Below, piece by piece: positions 8,277-17,287 of a stretch of DNA of 64,000 bases (positions are counted from its first letter, which is position 1; each line of letters opens with the position of its first letter). Made by a program: the position numbers and the translations under genes. The notes beneath the pieces were generated by a model, which worked only from the letters and a program-made list of their open reading frames with translations, made no database searches and had not been told where the DNA came from. Source of the DNA: Castellaniella sp049651205. GTDB taxonomy: Bacteria > Pseudomonadota > Gammaproteobacteria > Burkholderiales > Burkholderiaceae_B. The DNA lies in the NCBI RefSeq assembly GCF_049651205.1, contig NZ_JBASBR010000004.1, forward strand, positions 124,001 to 188,000. The letters run 5' to 3'.

Positions 8277-9506
8277 ATGATCATTCCACGTTTTTTAGGC
8301 TTTTTGCTTTTACCCGCCCTGTTGTTTGGCCTGTCCACTGTCGTCCACGCCGAGCTTGTACTACGGCTGGGCAACACCCAGGCAGCGCCTGGCACGGCCA
8401 TCGAACTTCAGGGCCTGCTGGTTAATGACACCGGCAACCCACTGGCCAGCCCCGTGCCCACGACACTGGCCGGTCAGTGGACGGACAGCCAGGGTCATGT
8501 CACCCCCGCCCAGTTTCAGTTGCGCACCTCGGCCAACACAACCGACCTGCCCGCCAATACATTTACCAAGATGGTGTGGACAAGCACCGTGCCGGCTGAT
8601 GCACAAGGCCTGATCACACTAACGGTAAATGGCGCAAACAACACCTTGTTGGCGCTTCAGGTGGGGGACGGCGGCACCACGATTGCACGCGGTACGGGCC
8701 TCTCTCCCGAAACCATACCTGCCGGGGAAAGCCTTGCCGAAAGCCCACTGACCGCCGCACCCACGCAACAAACCGCAGCACTTTCGCCCTTTGAGACTTT
8801 CCGCAATGCGCTCTCTCCCTACGAGCCCATGTATTTCGCTCTGGGCCACAAGGGCGGGGCCAATGCACGCTTCCAGCTCAGTTTCAAGTACCGACCCTTC
8901 AGCCCCACGGATCCGGCTCACCCCGGTTTCATGGATAACTGGTACTTTGGCTACACCCAGACCTCCCTGTGGGATCTGCACTCGGATTCCATCCCCTTCG
9001 TGGACACCACCTATAACCCCAGTCTGTTCTGGGCACGCGAATCACTTTGGGATTCTCCGGACAAGCGCTGGACATTTGGCCTGAACACCGGTGTGGAACA
9101 TAAATCCAACGGCAAGGAGGGCGAGGATTCACGGTCGCTCAACGATTTGTACGTGCAACCCGAAGTCAGCTACCGGCTCGGCAGCGGCAGCCGTATCAGA
9201 TTCATGCCGCGCATCAAACAATACATTGCCACAGATCGCGACATGGGCTATCAGGATTACCTCGGCTATGTCGACTGGAAAATGCGCTACGAGCAAGACA
9301 ATGGCCTCGCGCTCTCGGGCCTGTACCGGCAAGGCAGCGAGGGGCACGCCACTCAGATCGAGGCGGCCTGGCCACTTCAACGTACGTTTCTGCACATGAA
9401 CGGGTATCTGTATCTTCAGTACTTCCAGGGATACGGCGAAACGCTGCTGGGCTACATGCAAAAAAGCGACCCACAAGTTCGTATCGGCATCGCGCTGGTT
9501 CCCTGA
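8277..9506 (+). CDS. pldA: Outer membrane phospholipase A with an N-terminal extension
   Basis: OMPLA hydrolyses phospholipids in the outer leaflet of the outer membrane, keeping it asymmetric. I chose the ATG at 8277 (409 residues), which opens directly into a signal peptide (about 1-25, cleavage after VHA); a TTG at 8256 would lengthen it. The catalytic residues are present in HKSNGKEGEDS...N: His at about 275, Ser 277 and Asn 289, with the 14-residue His-Asn spacing of the E. coli enzyme. The entrance segment SPYEPMYF is also typical. E. coli PldA has 289 residues; here roughly 150 extra residues separate the signal peptide from the barrel, looking beta-rich with a Pro/Thr-rich linker. An LTA-synthase-like gene follows after 20 bases. 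Confidence 0.92.
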   Translation: MIIPRFLGFLLLPALLFGLSTVVHAELVLRLGNTQAAPGTAIELQGLLVNDTGNPLASPVPTTLAGQWTDSQGHVTPAQFQLRTSANTTDLPANTFTKMVWTSTVPADAQGLITLTVNGANNTLLALQVGDGGTTIARGTGLSPETIPAGESLAESPLTAAPTQQTAALSPFETFRNALSPYEPMYFALGHKGGANARFQLSFKYRPFSPTDPAHPGFMDNWYFGYTQTSLWDLHSDSIPFVDTTYNPSLFWARESLWDSPDKRWTFGLNTGVEHKSNGKEGEDSRSLNDLYVQPEVSYRLGSGSRIRFMPRIKQYIATDRDMGYQDYLGYVDWKMRYEQDNGLALSGLYRQGSEGHATQIEAAWPLQRTFLHMNGYLYLQYFQGYGETLLGYMQKSDPQVRIGIALVP

Positions 9507-9526
9507 CCCCTGTTCCAGGACACAGT

Positions 9527-11428
9527 ATGTTTACGCAGATCGGTATTTTCATCCTGGCAATGCTGGTGTTTTTAACCGCCAGCCGCACACTGCTGGCCCT
9601 GTGGCTGTGGCCGCGTCTGCAAGAAGCCGGGCCATCCCCCTGGATTGTGTTTCGCTGGGGGCTGCGCATCGATCTTAACCAGATCGCCATGTGGGCAGGC
9701 GTACCGGCTTTGCTCGCCCCATGGCTGGCCGACCAGCCCATGGCGATTTTTGTCACTGGCCTCTGGCTGCAGCTTGTGTGGCTGGTCTTTGTACTGTTGG
9801 AGATCTCCACACCGCAATTCATCCTCGAGTACGACAGCCGCCCCAACCGACTGTACCTTGATTACCTGAAGTACCCAAAAGAAGTGTTCGGGATGCTCTG
9901 GAAAGGCTACAAGACGGTATTGGCGGCCGCCGTATTGGCCATGGCGCTGGCTGCCTGGCTGGGTCATATGCTGTTTGCATCGGCCGCCCCCAACATTTTG
10001 CCGGCCTGGCCCTGGCGTATCGCCCTGACTCTCCTGGCTGGCGCACTGATCGTGCTAGCCATTCGGGGCACCCTCGGGCACCGCCCCATCAACCCTGCCT
10101 CGGTGGCCTGGTGTGGCGACAGCCTGCTTAATACCCTGCCGCTCAACTCCTTTTACAACGTTTTGTTTGCGCTGTACGCCATCAAGAATGAGCGCTCGGC
10201 GGCCGATGTGTATGGCAATCTGCCCGACGATCGTCTGCAGGCCCTGGTATGCCAGTTTGCCAACATCCCGCCCGGCCCACCTGATTTGCCCACCTTGCAC
10301 CACCAACCTGCCAGCCAGCACCCATCACGGCCCAAAAACCTGGTGCTGATCGTGCAGGAAAGCCTGGGGGCCCAATACGTCGGCAATCTGGGCGGTGCCA
10401 ACCTGACCCCCAACCTGGACAAACTTGCCGCTCAGGGCTGGAACTTCACCCAAGCGTACGCCACAGGTACGCGTTCGGTGCGTGGCCTGGAAGCTGTCAC
10501 AGCCGGGTTTCCGCCCACCTTGTCTGATGCAGCATTGCGCCTGGCCAATGCACAAAGCAACTTCTTTACCTTGGCCCAGCTGCTGCGCAAGCACGGTTAT
10601 CGCTCGCGCTTCATATACGGGGGCGAAGCCCATTTTGACAATATGAAAAGCTTTTTTCTGGGCAATGGATTTGACGAGCTACACGATCTGCCCAGCTTCG
10701 AGTCACCTGCATTTGTCGGTACCTGGGGTGCCAGCGACGAAGACATGTTCAATAAACTGCATGATCTACTGTCAACCGATACAGACCAACCCACACTGCA
10801 TCTGGCGTTTTCCGTCAGCAACCACACGCCCTGGGAATACCCGGCCGGCCGCATCGCTGTAGAAGGCGACCCTGCCACGGTACAAAATACGGTTCGCTAT
10901 GCCGATTGGGCCATCGGCCAGTTTTTTGAGCAGGCCCAGAAAAGTGCCTACTGGGAAGACACTGTCTTTTTGATTGTGGCTGACCATGATTCCCGGGTGG
11001 GTGGCGCACAACGCATCCCCTTGCGCCATTTTCATATCCCGGCACTGATCCTTGGTGCAGGCGTACCGGCCATGCAAGACCCCCGAATCATCAGCCAGAT
11101 TGACCTGCCACCCACGCTGTTATCCCTGATTGGCATCGATGATGCCCACCCAATGATTGGCCACGACCTGACCCAGGACGGCACTGGCGGGCGCGCCATG
11201 ATGCAGTATGAAGATCACTATGGCTACCTGCAGGAAGACACGCTTGTGGTACTGGAACCACACCAGGAAGCGCTACTTTTCCGCTATACCGCGCCTGATC
11301 ACTATGCCCCCCTGCCGCAAGACCCTGCCCTGGCGGAAATTGCACTGGCGCACGCGCTGTGGCCATCATGGGCCTATCAGCATCAGGCTCATACGCTGCC
11401 CGGGCTCAAACGTCGTGTCACCGAATAA
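9527..11428 (+). CDS. LTA-synthase/MdoB-family membrane sulfatase-fold transferase
   Basis: A membrane-anchored member of the alkaline phosphatase/sulfatase superfamily, 633 residues. About five hydrophobic helices fill the first 180 residues; a periplasmic catalytic domain follows from about residue 265. Metal and catalytic positions can be seen: Glu at about 278 in VQESLG, the nucleophile Thr at about 315 in ATGTRSVRG, and DHDSR further on. In Gram-negatives such enzymes transfer phosphoglycerol or phosphoethanolamine to periplasmic glucans or other envelope glycans; the acceptor here is unknown. It is the second gene of a probable pldA operon, 20 bases apart, and ends 39 bases before tRNA-Pro. 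Confidence 0.88.
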   Translation: MFTQIGIFILAMLVFLTASRTLLALWLWPRLQEAGPSPWIVFRWGLRIDLNQIAMWAGVPALLAPWLADQPMAIFVTGLWLQLVWLVFVLLEISTPQFILEYDSRPNRLYLDYLKYPKEVFGMLWKGYKTVLAAAVLAMALAAWLGHMLFASAAPNILPAWPWRIALTLLAGALIVLAIRGTLGHRPINPASVAWCGDSLLNTLPLNSFYNVLFALYAIKNERSAADVYGNLPDDRLQALVCQFANIPPGPPDLPTLHHQPASQHPSRPKNLVLIVQESLGAQYVGNLGGANLTPNLDKLAAQGWNFTQAYATGTRSVRGLEAVTAGFPPTLSDAALRLANAQSNFFTLAQLLRKHGYRSRFIYGGEAHFDNMKSFFLGNGFDELHDLPSFESPAFVGTWGASDEDMFNKLHDLLSTDTDQPTLHLAFSVSNHTPWEYPAGRIAVEGDPATVQNTVRYADWAIGQFFEQAQKSAYWEDTVFLIVADHDSRVGGAQRIPLRHFHIPALILGAGVPAMQDPRIISQIDLPPTLLSLIGIDDAHPMIGHDLTQDGTGGRAMMQYEDHYGYLQEDTLVVLEPHQEALLFRYTAPDHYAPLPQDPALAEIALAHALWPSWAYQHQAHTLPGLKRRVTE

Positions 11429-11443
11429 CCCGGTAGCTCGTGG

Positions 11444-11449
11444 TAGAAT
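11444..11449 (+). promoter_or_regulatory. Candidate -10 element of tRNA-Pro
   Basis: TAGAAT, 18 bases before the tRNA and followed by CTTGCGTTC, closely like the TAGAATCTTCGTTC stretch in front of tRNA-His. The -35 region falls in the last codons of the preceding gene and is not clear. Confidence 0.5.
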
Positions 11450-11467
11450 CTTGCGTTCCTGACACGT

Positions 11468-11544
11468 CGGGGCGTAGCGCAGCCTGGTAGCGCATCTGCT
11501 TTGGGAGCAGAGGGTCGCATGTTCGAATCATGTCGCCCCGACCA
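11468..11544 (+). tRNA. tRNA-Pro (TGG)
   Basis: Cloverleaf with acceptor strands CGGGGCG/CGCCCCG, anticodon stem TCTGC/GCAGA with loop TTTGGGA (anticodon TGG), and T arm with the TTCGAAT loop. CCA is encoded at 11542-11544. The DoxX start codon lies 18 bases further on, so the two are probably co-transcribed and separated by tRNA processing. Confidence 0.98.
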
Positions 11545-11562
11545 TCACTAAAAGGACATCAT

Positions 11563-11973
11563 ATGTCGTCAACAGCAACTGAAGATCTCGGCAAACTGAT
11601 TTTACGTCTGGCTCTGGGCATCCTGATTCTGTTGCACGGCCTGGGAAAACTGGGCGGTGGCGTAGGCTGGATCACCGGCATGCTGCAAACTCATGGTATT
11701 CCCGGCTTTGTCGCCTATGGCGTCTATATCGGCGAAGTCCTCGCCCCGGTTCTTCTGGTTCTCGGCCTCTGGACGCGTGTCGCAGGCCTGATCGTTGCCG
11801 TCAATATGCTGTTTGCCTTTGGTCTGGTGCACTCGGCCGATGCACTTGCGCTGGGTAACAGCGGTGGCTGGGCACTCGAGCTTCAGGGCATGTATTTCTT
11901 CAGCGGTATTGCAGTGGCCTTGTTGGGCGCAGGCGCTTACAGCCTGGGTGGCCGCAACGGCCGCTACAACTAA
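11563..11973 (+). CDS. DoxX family membrane protein
   Basis: A 136-residue inner-membrane protein with four predicted helices. It shows the DoxX signature: LRLALGILILLHGLGKL in the first helix, an Ile-Gly-Glu turn (YIGEVLAPVLL) in the second, and a Gly-rich end. DoxX proteins are linked to thiosulfate oxidation or redox balance in a few organisms, but most, like this one, have no proven role. The ATG at 11563 is used because longer readings would overlap tRNA-Pro; AAGGA sits upstream. It is convergent with the histidine kinase gene. Confidence 0.85.
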   Translation: MSSTATEDLGKLILRLALGILILLHGLGKLGGGVGWITGMLQTHGIPGFVAYGVYIGEVLAPVLLVLGLWTRVAGLIVAVNMLFAFGLVHSADALALGNSGGWALELQGMYFFSGIAVALLGAGAYSLGGRNGRYN

Positions 11974-12003
11974 GCCCTGCCAGGAAAATCTGCCGGCAAG
12001 CGG

Positions 12004-13383
12004 TTACCCGGCAGCCGGCAGGCAGATCACGACACAGGCACCCCCCAGGGTGCCTGTTTCCATGTAAGCCCGGCCTCCATACAACTGGGCAAGATCCCTC
12101 ACAATCGCCAAGCCCAGACCAGAGCCCGGCCTGCGCTCATCGGCCCGCCGACCACGCTCAAACACGGCTTCAATGCGATCGGCGCGTAAGCCAGGGCCAT
12201 CGTCTTCTACCTTGATTTCAAGCATGTTCTCGTGCTTGCGAGCACTGACTTGTACCCTGTGCCGGGCCCATTTACCCGCATTGTCCAGCACGTTGCCCAG
12301 CATCTCTTCAAAATCCTGGGATTCTCCCCGAAACACCAGCAATTCATCCACACCAGACAGATCATATTGCAAGGCCCGATCGGCATGAACCCGTTGCATC
12401 ACCCGCACCAGGCCCTGCAACAAGGGTGCCACCGGACTGCCTAAGCCTCGTACCCGAATCGCAGCGGCCGCACGCGCCTGTGCCAGGTGGTAATCCACCT
12501 GACGGTGTGCCACCTGGATCTGCTCGGAAACCAGTTCTGATAAAGCAGGGTCTTTTACCCTGGCTGCATTGGCCAACACGGCCAGCGGGGTTTTCAGCGC
12601 GTGCGCCAGATTGCCGGCCTGCTGACGGGCTCGGTCCAGCGCCTGCTGATTACGGTCAAGGACCTCATTGAAATCCTGCACCAGTGGTTGAACCTCTGTG
12701 GGAAACACACCTTCGATGTGGCTGGCCCGGCCCTCTCGCACATCCAGCAAGCGGCGCCTCAGACGTACCAACGGGCTAAGCCCGTAAGACACCTGGGCCC
12801 ACGCGGCAATGGCCATACCCAGCATCAGAATGCCCAGCGCCAGCGCCAGCATCCGGTTAAAACGGCCAATAGGCTCAGCCCACAGGTGCTGGTCAGCCCC
12901 TGCTATCAGCAGAAGCTCATCGTAGGGCCCATCGGCAGGCTGTAGTAACCGGGCGCGCACACGCAGCAGCTGGCCCGACGGGCCTGCTGCTTCGGCGGCA
13001 AGATCCTGCCCCATCTGCAAGCCGCTGTATTGCTGAGGTAAGTCGGCATCCCACAACGAGCGCGAGCGCAGAGCCGGCGTGATTTTGCCATCAGCATGCG
13101 GCACGGAAACCTGCCAATACAAGCCTGAATACGGCTGGTTGAAACGAGGGTCGCCCGGCAAGGGGCTGAGCGCAATCTGGCCGCCGGCATTTACCTGTAA
13201 AACCGCTGTGAGCTGATCCAGATAAATATTAAGTTCGGACTGCAACTGCGCCATGATGTGCTGCCGGAAGAGCTGCTGAATCCCCCATCCGGCAGCCAGC
13301 ACACTGAGCAACACCCATGCCAGCAAGGCAGCCAGCAGCCTTATCCGCAAAGACTGATATCGTGCGTGCAGGCGCGGTTTCAT
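12004..13383 (-). CDS. Two-component sensor histidine kinase (PhoQ-like)
   Basis: A 459-residue membrane kinase. Two transmembrane helices (about 15-38 and 176-198) bracket a periplasmic sensor region of about 135 residues. A HAMP-like segment follows, then the phospho-acceptor His at about 261 in LAHALKTPLAVL, and a HATPase domain with the N box NVLDNAGKWA, G1 box DDGPGL and G2 box GSGLGLAIV. The HALKTPL form of the H box and the layout resemble the PhoQ group. The stimulus cannot be told from sequence; the linked PepSY protein suggests an envelope or metal signal. Its ATG overlaps the stop codon of the response regulator gene. Confidence 0.9.
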   Translation of the reverse strand: MKPRLHARYQSLRIRLLAALLAWVLLSVLAAGWGIQQLFRQHIMAQLQSELNIYLDQLTAVLQVNAGGQIALSPLPGDPRFNQPYSGLYWQVSVPHADGKITPALRSRSLWDADLPQQYSGLQMGQDLAAEAAGPSGQLLRVRARLLQPADGPYDELLLIAGADQHLWAEPIGRFNRMLALALGILMLGMAIAAWAQVSYGLSPLVRLRRRLLDVREGRASHIEGVFPTEVQPLVQDFNEVLDRNQQALDRARQQAGNLAHALKTPLAVLANAARVKDPALSELVSEQIQVAHRQVDYHLAQARAAAAIRVRGLGSPVAPLLQGLVRVMQRVHADRALQYDLSGVDELLVFRGESQDFEEMLGNVLDNAGKWARHRVQVSARKHENMLEIKVEDDGPGLRADRIEAVFERGRRADERRPGSGLGLAIVRDLAQLYGGRAYMETGTLGGACVVICLPAAG

Positions 13384-14045
13384 GTTGGCCCGGCCACCAG
13401 ACGATAGCCCAGGCCGCGTACGGTCTGAATCAGCTCGGGTGGGATTTTGCGCCGCAAGCGGGCGATGAATACCTCAATGGTATTGGAATCACGGTCGAAA
13501 TCCTGGGCATAAATATGTTCCACCAACTGGCTGCGTGATACCAGCTCTCCGTGATGCATCATCAGATAGGCCAGCACCCGATACTCATGGCTGGTAAGCT
13601 CCAGCGGCTGGCCATCAAGACTGATGCCGGCTTGTCGGGTGTCCAGGAGCAAGGGGCCACAGCGGATATCAGCCGACGCATGGCCGCCCGCCCGGCGCAA
13701 CAAAGCCCGCACCCGTGCCTGCAATTCTTCGAGATGAAAGGGCTTGGTGAGATAGTCGTCCGCCCCGGCATCAATGCCGCCTACTTTGTCGTGCCAATGA
13801 TCCCGGGCAGTGAGAATCAGCACCGGAAACACGCGGCCTGCTTCACGCCAGCGTCGCAACACGGATAACCCATCGCGCCCAGGCAAGCCCAGATCCAGAA
13901 CCACCAGATCGTAGGGCTCTGACAGGCCCTGATGCTCGACATCCAGCCCGTCCGCAGCCGCATCCACCACATATCCGGCAGACTGTAGCGCGGAGGTCAG
14001 CTGGGCAGCGAGCACGGGTTCATCCTCAGCCACCAGAAGCCTCAT
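13380..14045 (-). CDS. OmpR-family response regulator
   Basis: A 221-residue DNA-binding response regulator. The receiver domain has the acidic pocket at AEDE, the phospho-acceptor Asp at about 51 in LDLGLPG, the switch Thr in LTARD and the conserved Lys at about 101 in LTKPF. The C-terminal winged helix has the expected LTSHEYRVL, SNTIEVFIARLRRK and VRGLGYRL segments. The ATG at 14045 is preferred over an in-frame start at 14087, because it overlaps the PepSY stop (ATGA) and begins exactly at the receiver domain. It forms the middle gene of a tightly coupled three-gene operon. Confidence 0.93.
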   Translation of the reverse strand: MRLLVAEDEPVLAAQLTSALQSAGYVVDAAADGLDVEHQGLSEPYDLVVLDLGLPGRDGLSVLRRWREAGRVFPVLILTARDHWHDKVGGIDAGADDYLTKPFHLEELQARVRALLRRAGGHASADIRCGPLLLDTRQAGISLDGQPLELTSHEYRVLAYLMMHHGELVSRSQLVEHIYAQDFDRDSNTIEVFIARLRRKIPPELIQTVRGLGYRLVAGPT

Positions 14046-14431
14046 GAACGACCCCTCTTGTGATGCGGGTTGCGCTGCCCCACCCAAAGAATCTTGCCGG
14101 TGTGGGCGTCGATTTTCAGTTTGGTCACCCGGCTATTATCCTGCAGGATCTTGAGTTCGTAGATCCATTGGCTTGGGCATGCCTCATCATTTTGGCAGGC
14201 TAGCCCCAGATCCTTGCCGTCTTCTTCTTCAAACTCAACCTTGAGCACCTGGCCGGGATATTCAGCTGCCACCATATCCAGAATCTTTTGAAGTGGCAAT
14301 ACCTTACCCATGGCCTGCAGTTGCTCGGCACGGGTACGATCATGATCGTGCGCCTGGGCGGCATTCAGGGCAAAGCCCCCGCCCACGAGCATGACCAGCA
14401 GCGAAAAGCCGAGAAGAAATTTGCGTAACAC
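14042..14431 (-). CDS. PepSY domain periplasmic protein
   Basis: A 129-residue exported protein. A signal peptide spans about 1-27, cleaved after AQA; the mature part begins with HDHDR. One PepSY domain follows, ending in the usual motif in which a conserved Asp/Gly turn (KIDAHTGKIL) precedes the last strand. Two cysteines in the middle could form a disulfide. The start is GTG with AAGGGG upstream. PepSY proteins linked to two-component genes are thought to modulate the sensor or bind ligands outside the cytoplasm; here the gene comes first in the operon and overlaps the regulator gene by 4 bases. Confidence 0.85.
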   Translation of the reverse strand: MLRKFLLGFSLLVMLVGGGFALNAAQAHDHDRTRAEQLQAMGKVLPLQKILDMVAAEYPGQVLKVEFEEEDGKDLGLACQNDEACPSQWIYELKILQDNSRVTKLKIDAHTGKILWVGQRNPHHKRGRS

Positions 14432-14479
14432 GCGAAGCCCCTTGATAATTCACATGCCTGCAGCATAGCGGGGCAATCA

Positions 14480-14494
14480 TGAACCCCAGGTGAA
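14480..14494 (-). promoter_or_regulatory. TTCA direct repeat upstream of the PepSY-regulator-kinase operon
   Basis: On the minus strand TTCA occurs twice, 11 bases apart (TTCACCTGGGGTTCA). OmpR-family regulators usually bind direct repeats with one-helical-turn spacing, and this pair lies 49 bases before the first gene. Suggestive only; the half-sites are short. Confidence 0.25.
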
Positions 14495-14552
14495 TACCAG
14501 CACAGCGGGTTCTGATCAGCAGCACCCGCCAGTGCCTGGGCTTCGGCTATGC

Positions 14553-15335
14553 CTACCCAAAGCGACCGGTGATGTAGTCTTCGGTTTCCTTGCGCGCCGG
14601 TTTCACAAAGATCTGGTCGGTGGGGCCAAACTCCATGAGCTCGCCCAGATACATATAGGCGGTGTAATCCGAGCAGCGTGCGGCCTGCTGCATATTGTGG
14701 GTAACAATCACTACCGTGTAATCGTCCTTGAGTTCAGCGATCAACTCTTCGATTTTGGCCGTAGAGATGGGATCCAGTGCCGAACAAGGCTCATCAAGCA
14801 ACAGGACTTCGGGTTTGATGGCCACGCCCCGTGCAATGCACAGGCGCTGCTGCTGGCCACCAGAGAGCCCGTTGCCGCTTTGCCCCAGCTTGTCTTTTAC
14901 CTCATCCCACAAGGCTGCCTTGGTGAGTGCCCATTCGACGCGCTCGTCCATTTCGCCTTTGCTGAGGCGTTCGAACAGGCGCACACCAAATGCGATGTTG
15001 TCGTAGATACTCATGGGAAACGGCGTGGGCTTCTGAAACACCATCCCCACCTTGGCACGAATCAGGGCAATATCCAGCCGGGAAGTGAGAAGGTTTTCTC
15101 CGTCGAGCTCGATTGTGCCTTCGGCACGTTGCCCCGGATACAGCTCGAACATCCGGTTAAAGGTGCGCAACAAGGTAGATTTGCCACAACCCGAAGGCCC
15201 GATAAATGCGGTTACCTTGTTTTCGGCGATATCCATATTGATACCGTGCAAGGCCTTGAAAGTGCCGTAATAAAAATCAAGATCACGCACCGCCAGCTTG
15301 GTGCGTTCGGTGATAGCAGTATTAAACGATGTCAT
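14553..15335 (-). CDS. pstB: Phosphate ABC transporter ATP-binding protein
   Basis: Drives uptake of inorganic phosphate through PstC/PstA at the inner membrane. The 260-residue ATPase has Walker A GPSGCGKST at about 46-54, the PstB-typical QKPTPFPMSIYDNI segment after the Q-loop, the signature LSGGQQQR, Walker B LLLDEPCSALDP and the switch His in VTHNM. It is the last gene of pstSCAB. In many bacteria phoU comes next; here the downstream gene, 121 bases on, is the PepSY protein instead. Confidence 0.98.
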   Translation of the reverse strand: MTSFNTAITERTKLAVRDLDFYYGTFKALHGINMDIAENKVTAFIGPSGCGKSTLLRTFNRMFELYPGQRAEGTIELDGENLLTSRLDIALIRAKVGMVFQKPTPFPMSIYDNIAFGVRLFERLSKGEMDERVEWALTKAALWDEVKDKLGQSGNGLSGGQQQRLCIARGVAIKPEVLLLDEPCSALDPISTAKIEELIAELKDDYTVVIVTHNMQQAARCSDYTAYMYLGELMEFGPTDQIFVKPARKETEDYITGRFG

Positions 15336-15352
15336 GAGCGAACCAGGGCAGA

Positions 15353-16213
15353 TTATTTGCGAAACAGGCTACGGGCAATAATGTTGATGGCCAGCACCAG
15401 CAAGGTGATCAGAGCAGCCCCGGCCCAGGCCAGGCGGTTCCAGTCTTCGAAGGGGCTGGCGGCATACTGAAAAATCACCACCGGCAGATTGGCAATGGGG
15501 GCGTTCATGTTCCAGGACATGAACTGATTATTCAGTGCGGTAAAAAGCAACGGTGCGGTCTCGCCGGCGATCCGGGCGACTGCCAGCAAAATGCCGGTAA
15601 TAATCCCTGAGCGCGCTGCGCGATAGCAGATGAACACCACCACCCGCCACTGCGGGCAGCCCAAGGCGGCGGCGGCCTCTCGAAGACTGTTGGGCACCAG
15701 AGACAGCATGTTGTCGGTGGCGCGCACCACCACCGGAATCACCAGGATTGCCAAGGCAAAAGCACCGGCCCAGCCCGAGTAATGCCCCACTTGAGCCACA
15801 TACACGGCGTAAATAAACAGGCCGATGACGATGGAGGGAGCCGACAACAGCACATCATTGAGAAAGCGGGTAGCCGGCGCCAGCCAGCCCCGGCGGCCGT
15901 ATTCTGCCAGATAAGTGCCTGCCAACACCCCAATGGGCGTACCAATCAGGGTACCCACACCCGACATCAACACACTGCCGACAATGGCATTGAGCAGGCC
16001 ACCCGCGGCACCCGGTGGCGGTGTGCTTTCGAGCAGCAATGTCAGCGACAAGGCGCTGCCACCCTTGATCAGTAACGTGGCAATGATCCAGGCCAGCCAA
16101 AACAGACCCGACGCCAGCGCCAGCCCCGACAGCGTCAGCATCAGGCGATTGAATACGCGGCGGCGCCGGTAAATCGGGTTACTGAGAGCGATGGTAGATT
16201 CGGAAGCAGGCAT
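15353..16213 (-). CDS. pstA: Phosphate ABC transporter permease PstA
   Basis: One of the two membrane subunits of the high-affinity phosphate transporter. The 286-residue protein has six predicted helices and the EAA-like loop after LREAAAALGC, which docks onto PstB. The IVIGLFIYAV and GETAPLLFTAL segments are typical of PstA. It follows pstC by 5 bases and precedes pstB by 17, so all three are expected on one mRNA. Confidence 0.96.
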   Translation of the reverse strand: MPASESTIALSNPIYRRRRVFNRLMLTLSGLALASGLFWLAWIIATLLIKGGSALSLTLLLESTPPPGAAGGLLNAIVGSVLMSGVGTLIGTPIGVLAGTYLAEYGRRGWLAPATRFLNDVLLSAPSIVIGLFIYAVYVAQVGHYSGWAGAFALAILVIPVVVRATDNMLSLVPNSLREAAAALGCPQWRVVVFICYRAARSGIITGILLAVARIAGETAPLLFTALNNQFMSWNMNAPIANLPVVIFQYAASPFEDWNRLAWAGAALITLLVLAINIIARSLFRK

Positions 16214-16218
16214 GGGCG

Positions 16219-17160
16219 TCAGTGGTGTGCGCCTTCTTTGCGCGATAGTTGCAGAAGCATGAATTTGGACAGTGCCAGAACCACTGTCGTGATCAAAAAC
16301 AGGATCAGGCCGAGCTCGAGCAATGCCGATTTTTGTATGCCACCTGCCTCGTTGAACTCGTTGGCCAGTGCCGAGGCAATGGAATTGGACGGGGAAAAGA
16401 GGGAATCAGGCAGGTTGAAGGCATTGCCGATCACGAAGGTGACGGCCATGGTTTCTCCGAGGGCGCGCCCAAGGCCCAGCATGATGCCGCCAATGACGCC
16501 ATGCTTGGTGTATGGCAAGACGACCTTCCAGACTACCTCCCAGGTGGTGCTGCCCAGCGCATAGGCGGATTCTTTCAGCATGGGCGGCACCTGCTCGAAC
16601 ACATCGCGCATCACTGCCGCAATAAACGGTATCACCATGATGGACAGAATAAGCCCCGCCGTAAACAGGCCAATGCCCATTGGCGGGCCCGCAAACAAGG
16701 CACCCAATACAGGCACACCTTCAAAGGTGTCGACAATCAGCGGTTGCACATAGGCCTGAAACAAGGGCACAAACACGAACAGCCCCCACATGCCATAAAT
16801 GATGGACGGAATGGCTGCCAGCATCTCGATGGCGACGCCCAGTGGACGACGCACCCAGGCCGGGGCAAGTTCGGTAAGAAACATCGCAATACCAAACGAG
16901 ACAGGCACCGCAATCAACAGAGCCAGCAAGGCACTCACCACAGTACCCATCACGGGTACCAGGGCGCCAAACTGTTGCGCGACTGGATCCCAGTTGTTGG
17001 TCCAGAGAAACGCCAAGCCATCACGAATCAGCGTCTCGCGGCTGCCATACACCAGCGACGCAAGAATACCTGCCAGCAGGACGAAAACCAGAAACGCAAA
17101 GAAGCGTGTGAGGTGCCGGAAACCGGTATCCACCAGCAGGCTTCGGTGTTGATTGATCAT
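16219..17160 (-). CDS. pstC: Phosphate ABC transporter permease PstC
   Basis: Membrane subunit partnering PstA. The 313-residue protein has six predicted helices; the EAA-type loop appears as LKESAYALGSTTWE, followed by LGLGRALGETMAV, a conserved PstC segment. The N-terminal 25 residues are cytoplasmic. The gene is 176 bases downstream of pstS; that gap holds a strong hairpin that may set the ratio of binding protein to permease. Confidence 0.96.
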   Translation of the reverse strand: MINQHRSLLVDTGFRHLTRFFAFLVFVLLAGILASLVYGSRETLIRDGLAFLWTNNWDPVAQQFGALVPVMGTVVSALLALLIAVPVSFGIAMFLTELAPAWVRRPLGVAIEMLAAIPSIIYGMWGLFVFVPLFQAYVQPLIVDTFEGVPVLGALFAGPPMGIGLFTAGLILSIMVIPFIAAVMRDVFEQVPPMLKESAYALGSTTWEVVWKVVLPYTKHGVIGGIMLGLGRALGETMAVTFVIGNAFNLPDSLFSPSNSIASALANEFNEAGGIQKSALLELGLILFLITTVVLALSKFMLLQLSRKEGAHH

Positions 17161-17287
17161 GAAGGAGCTTCAAGATTGACGGACTGTTGAAAAAACACAC
17201 AGACCGCCGAAAGAGGTTGAAAAGTCGTATTTTCCCATAAACCACCGGCCGCAGATGCGCCAGTGGCCAAATCAGGGATCCTGGTGC

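Noticed and set aside
2974..11544. tRNA-His, tRNA-Arg and tRNA-Pro as island integration sites
   Set aside because: No integrase, no duplicated tRNA 3' ends and ordinary chromosomal genes on both sides.
14490..17190. Long plus-strand frames opposite pstB and pstC
   Set aside because: Gln/His-rich shadows of pst genes, which are fully supported on the minus strand.
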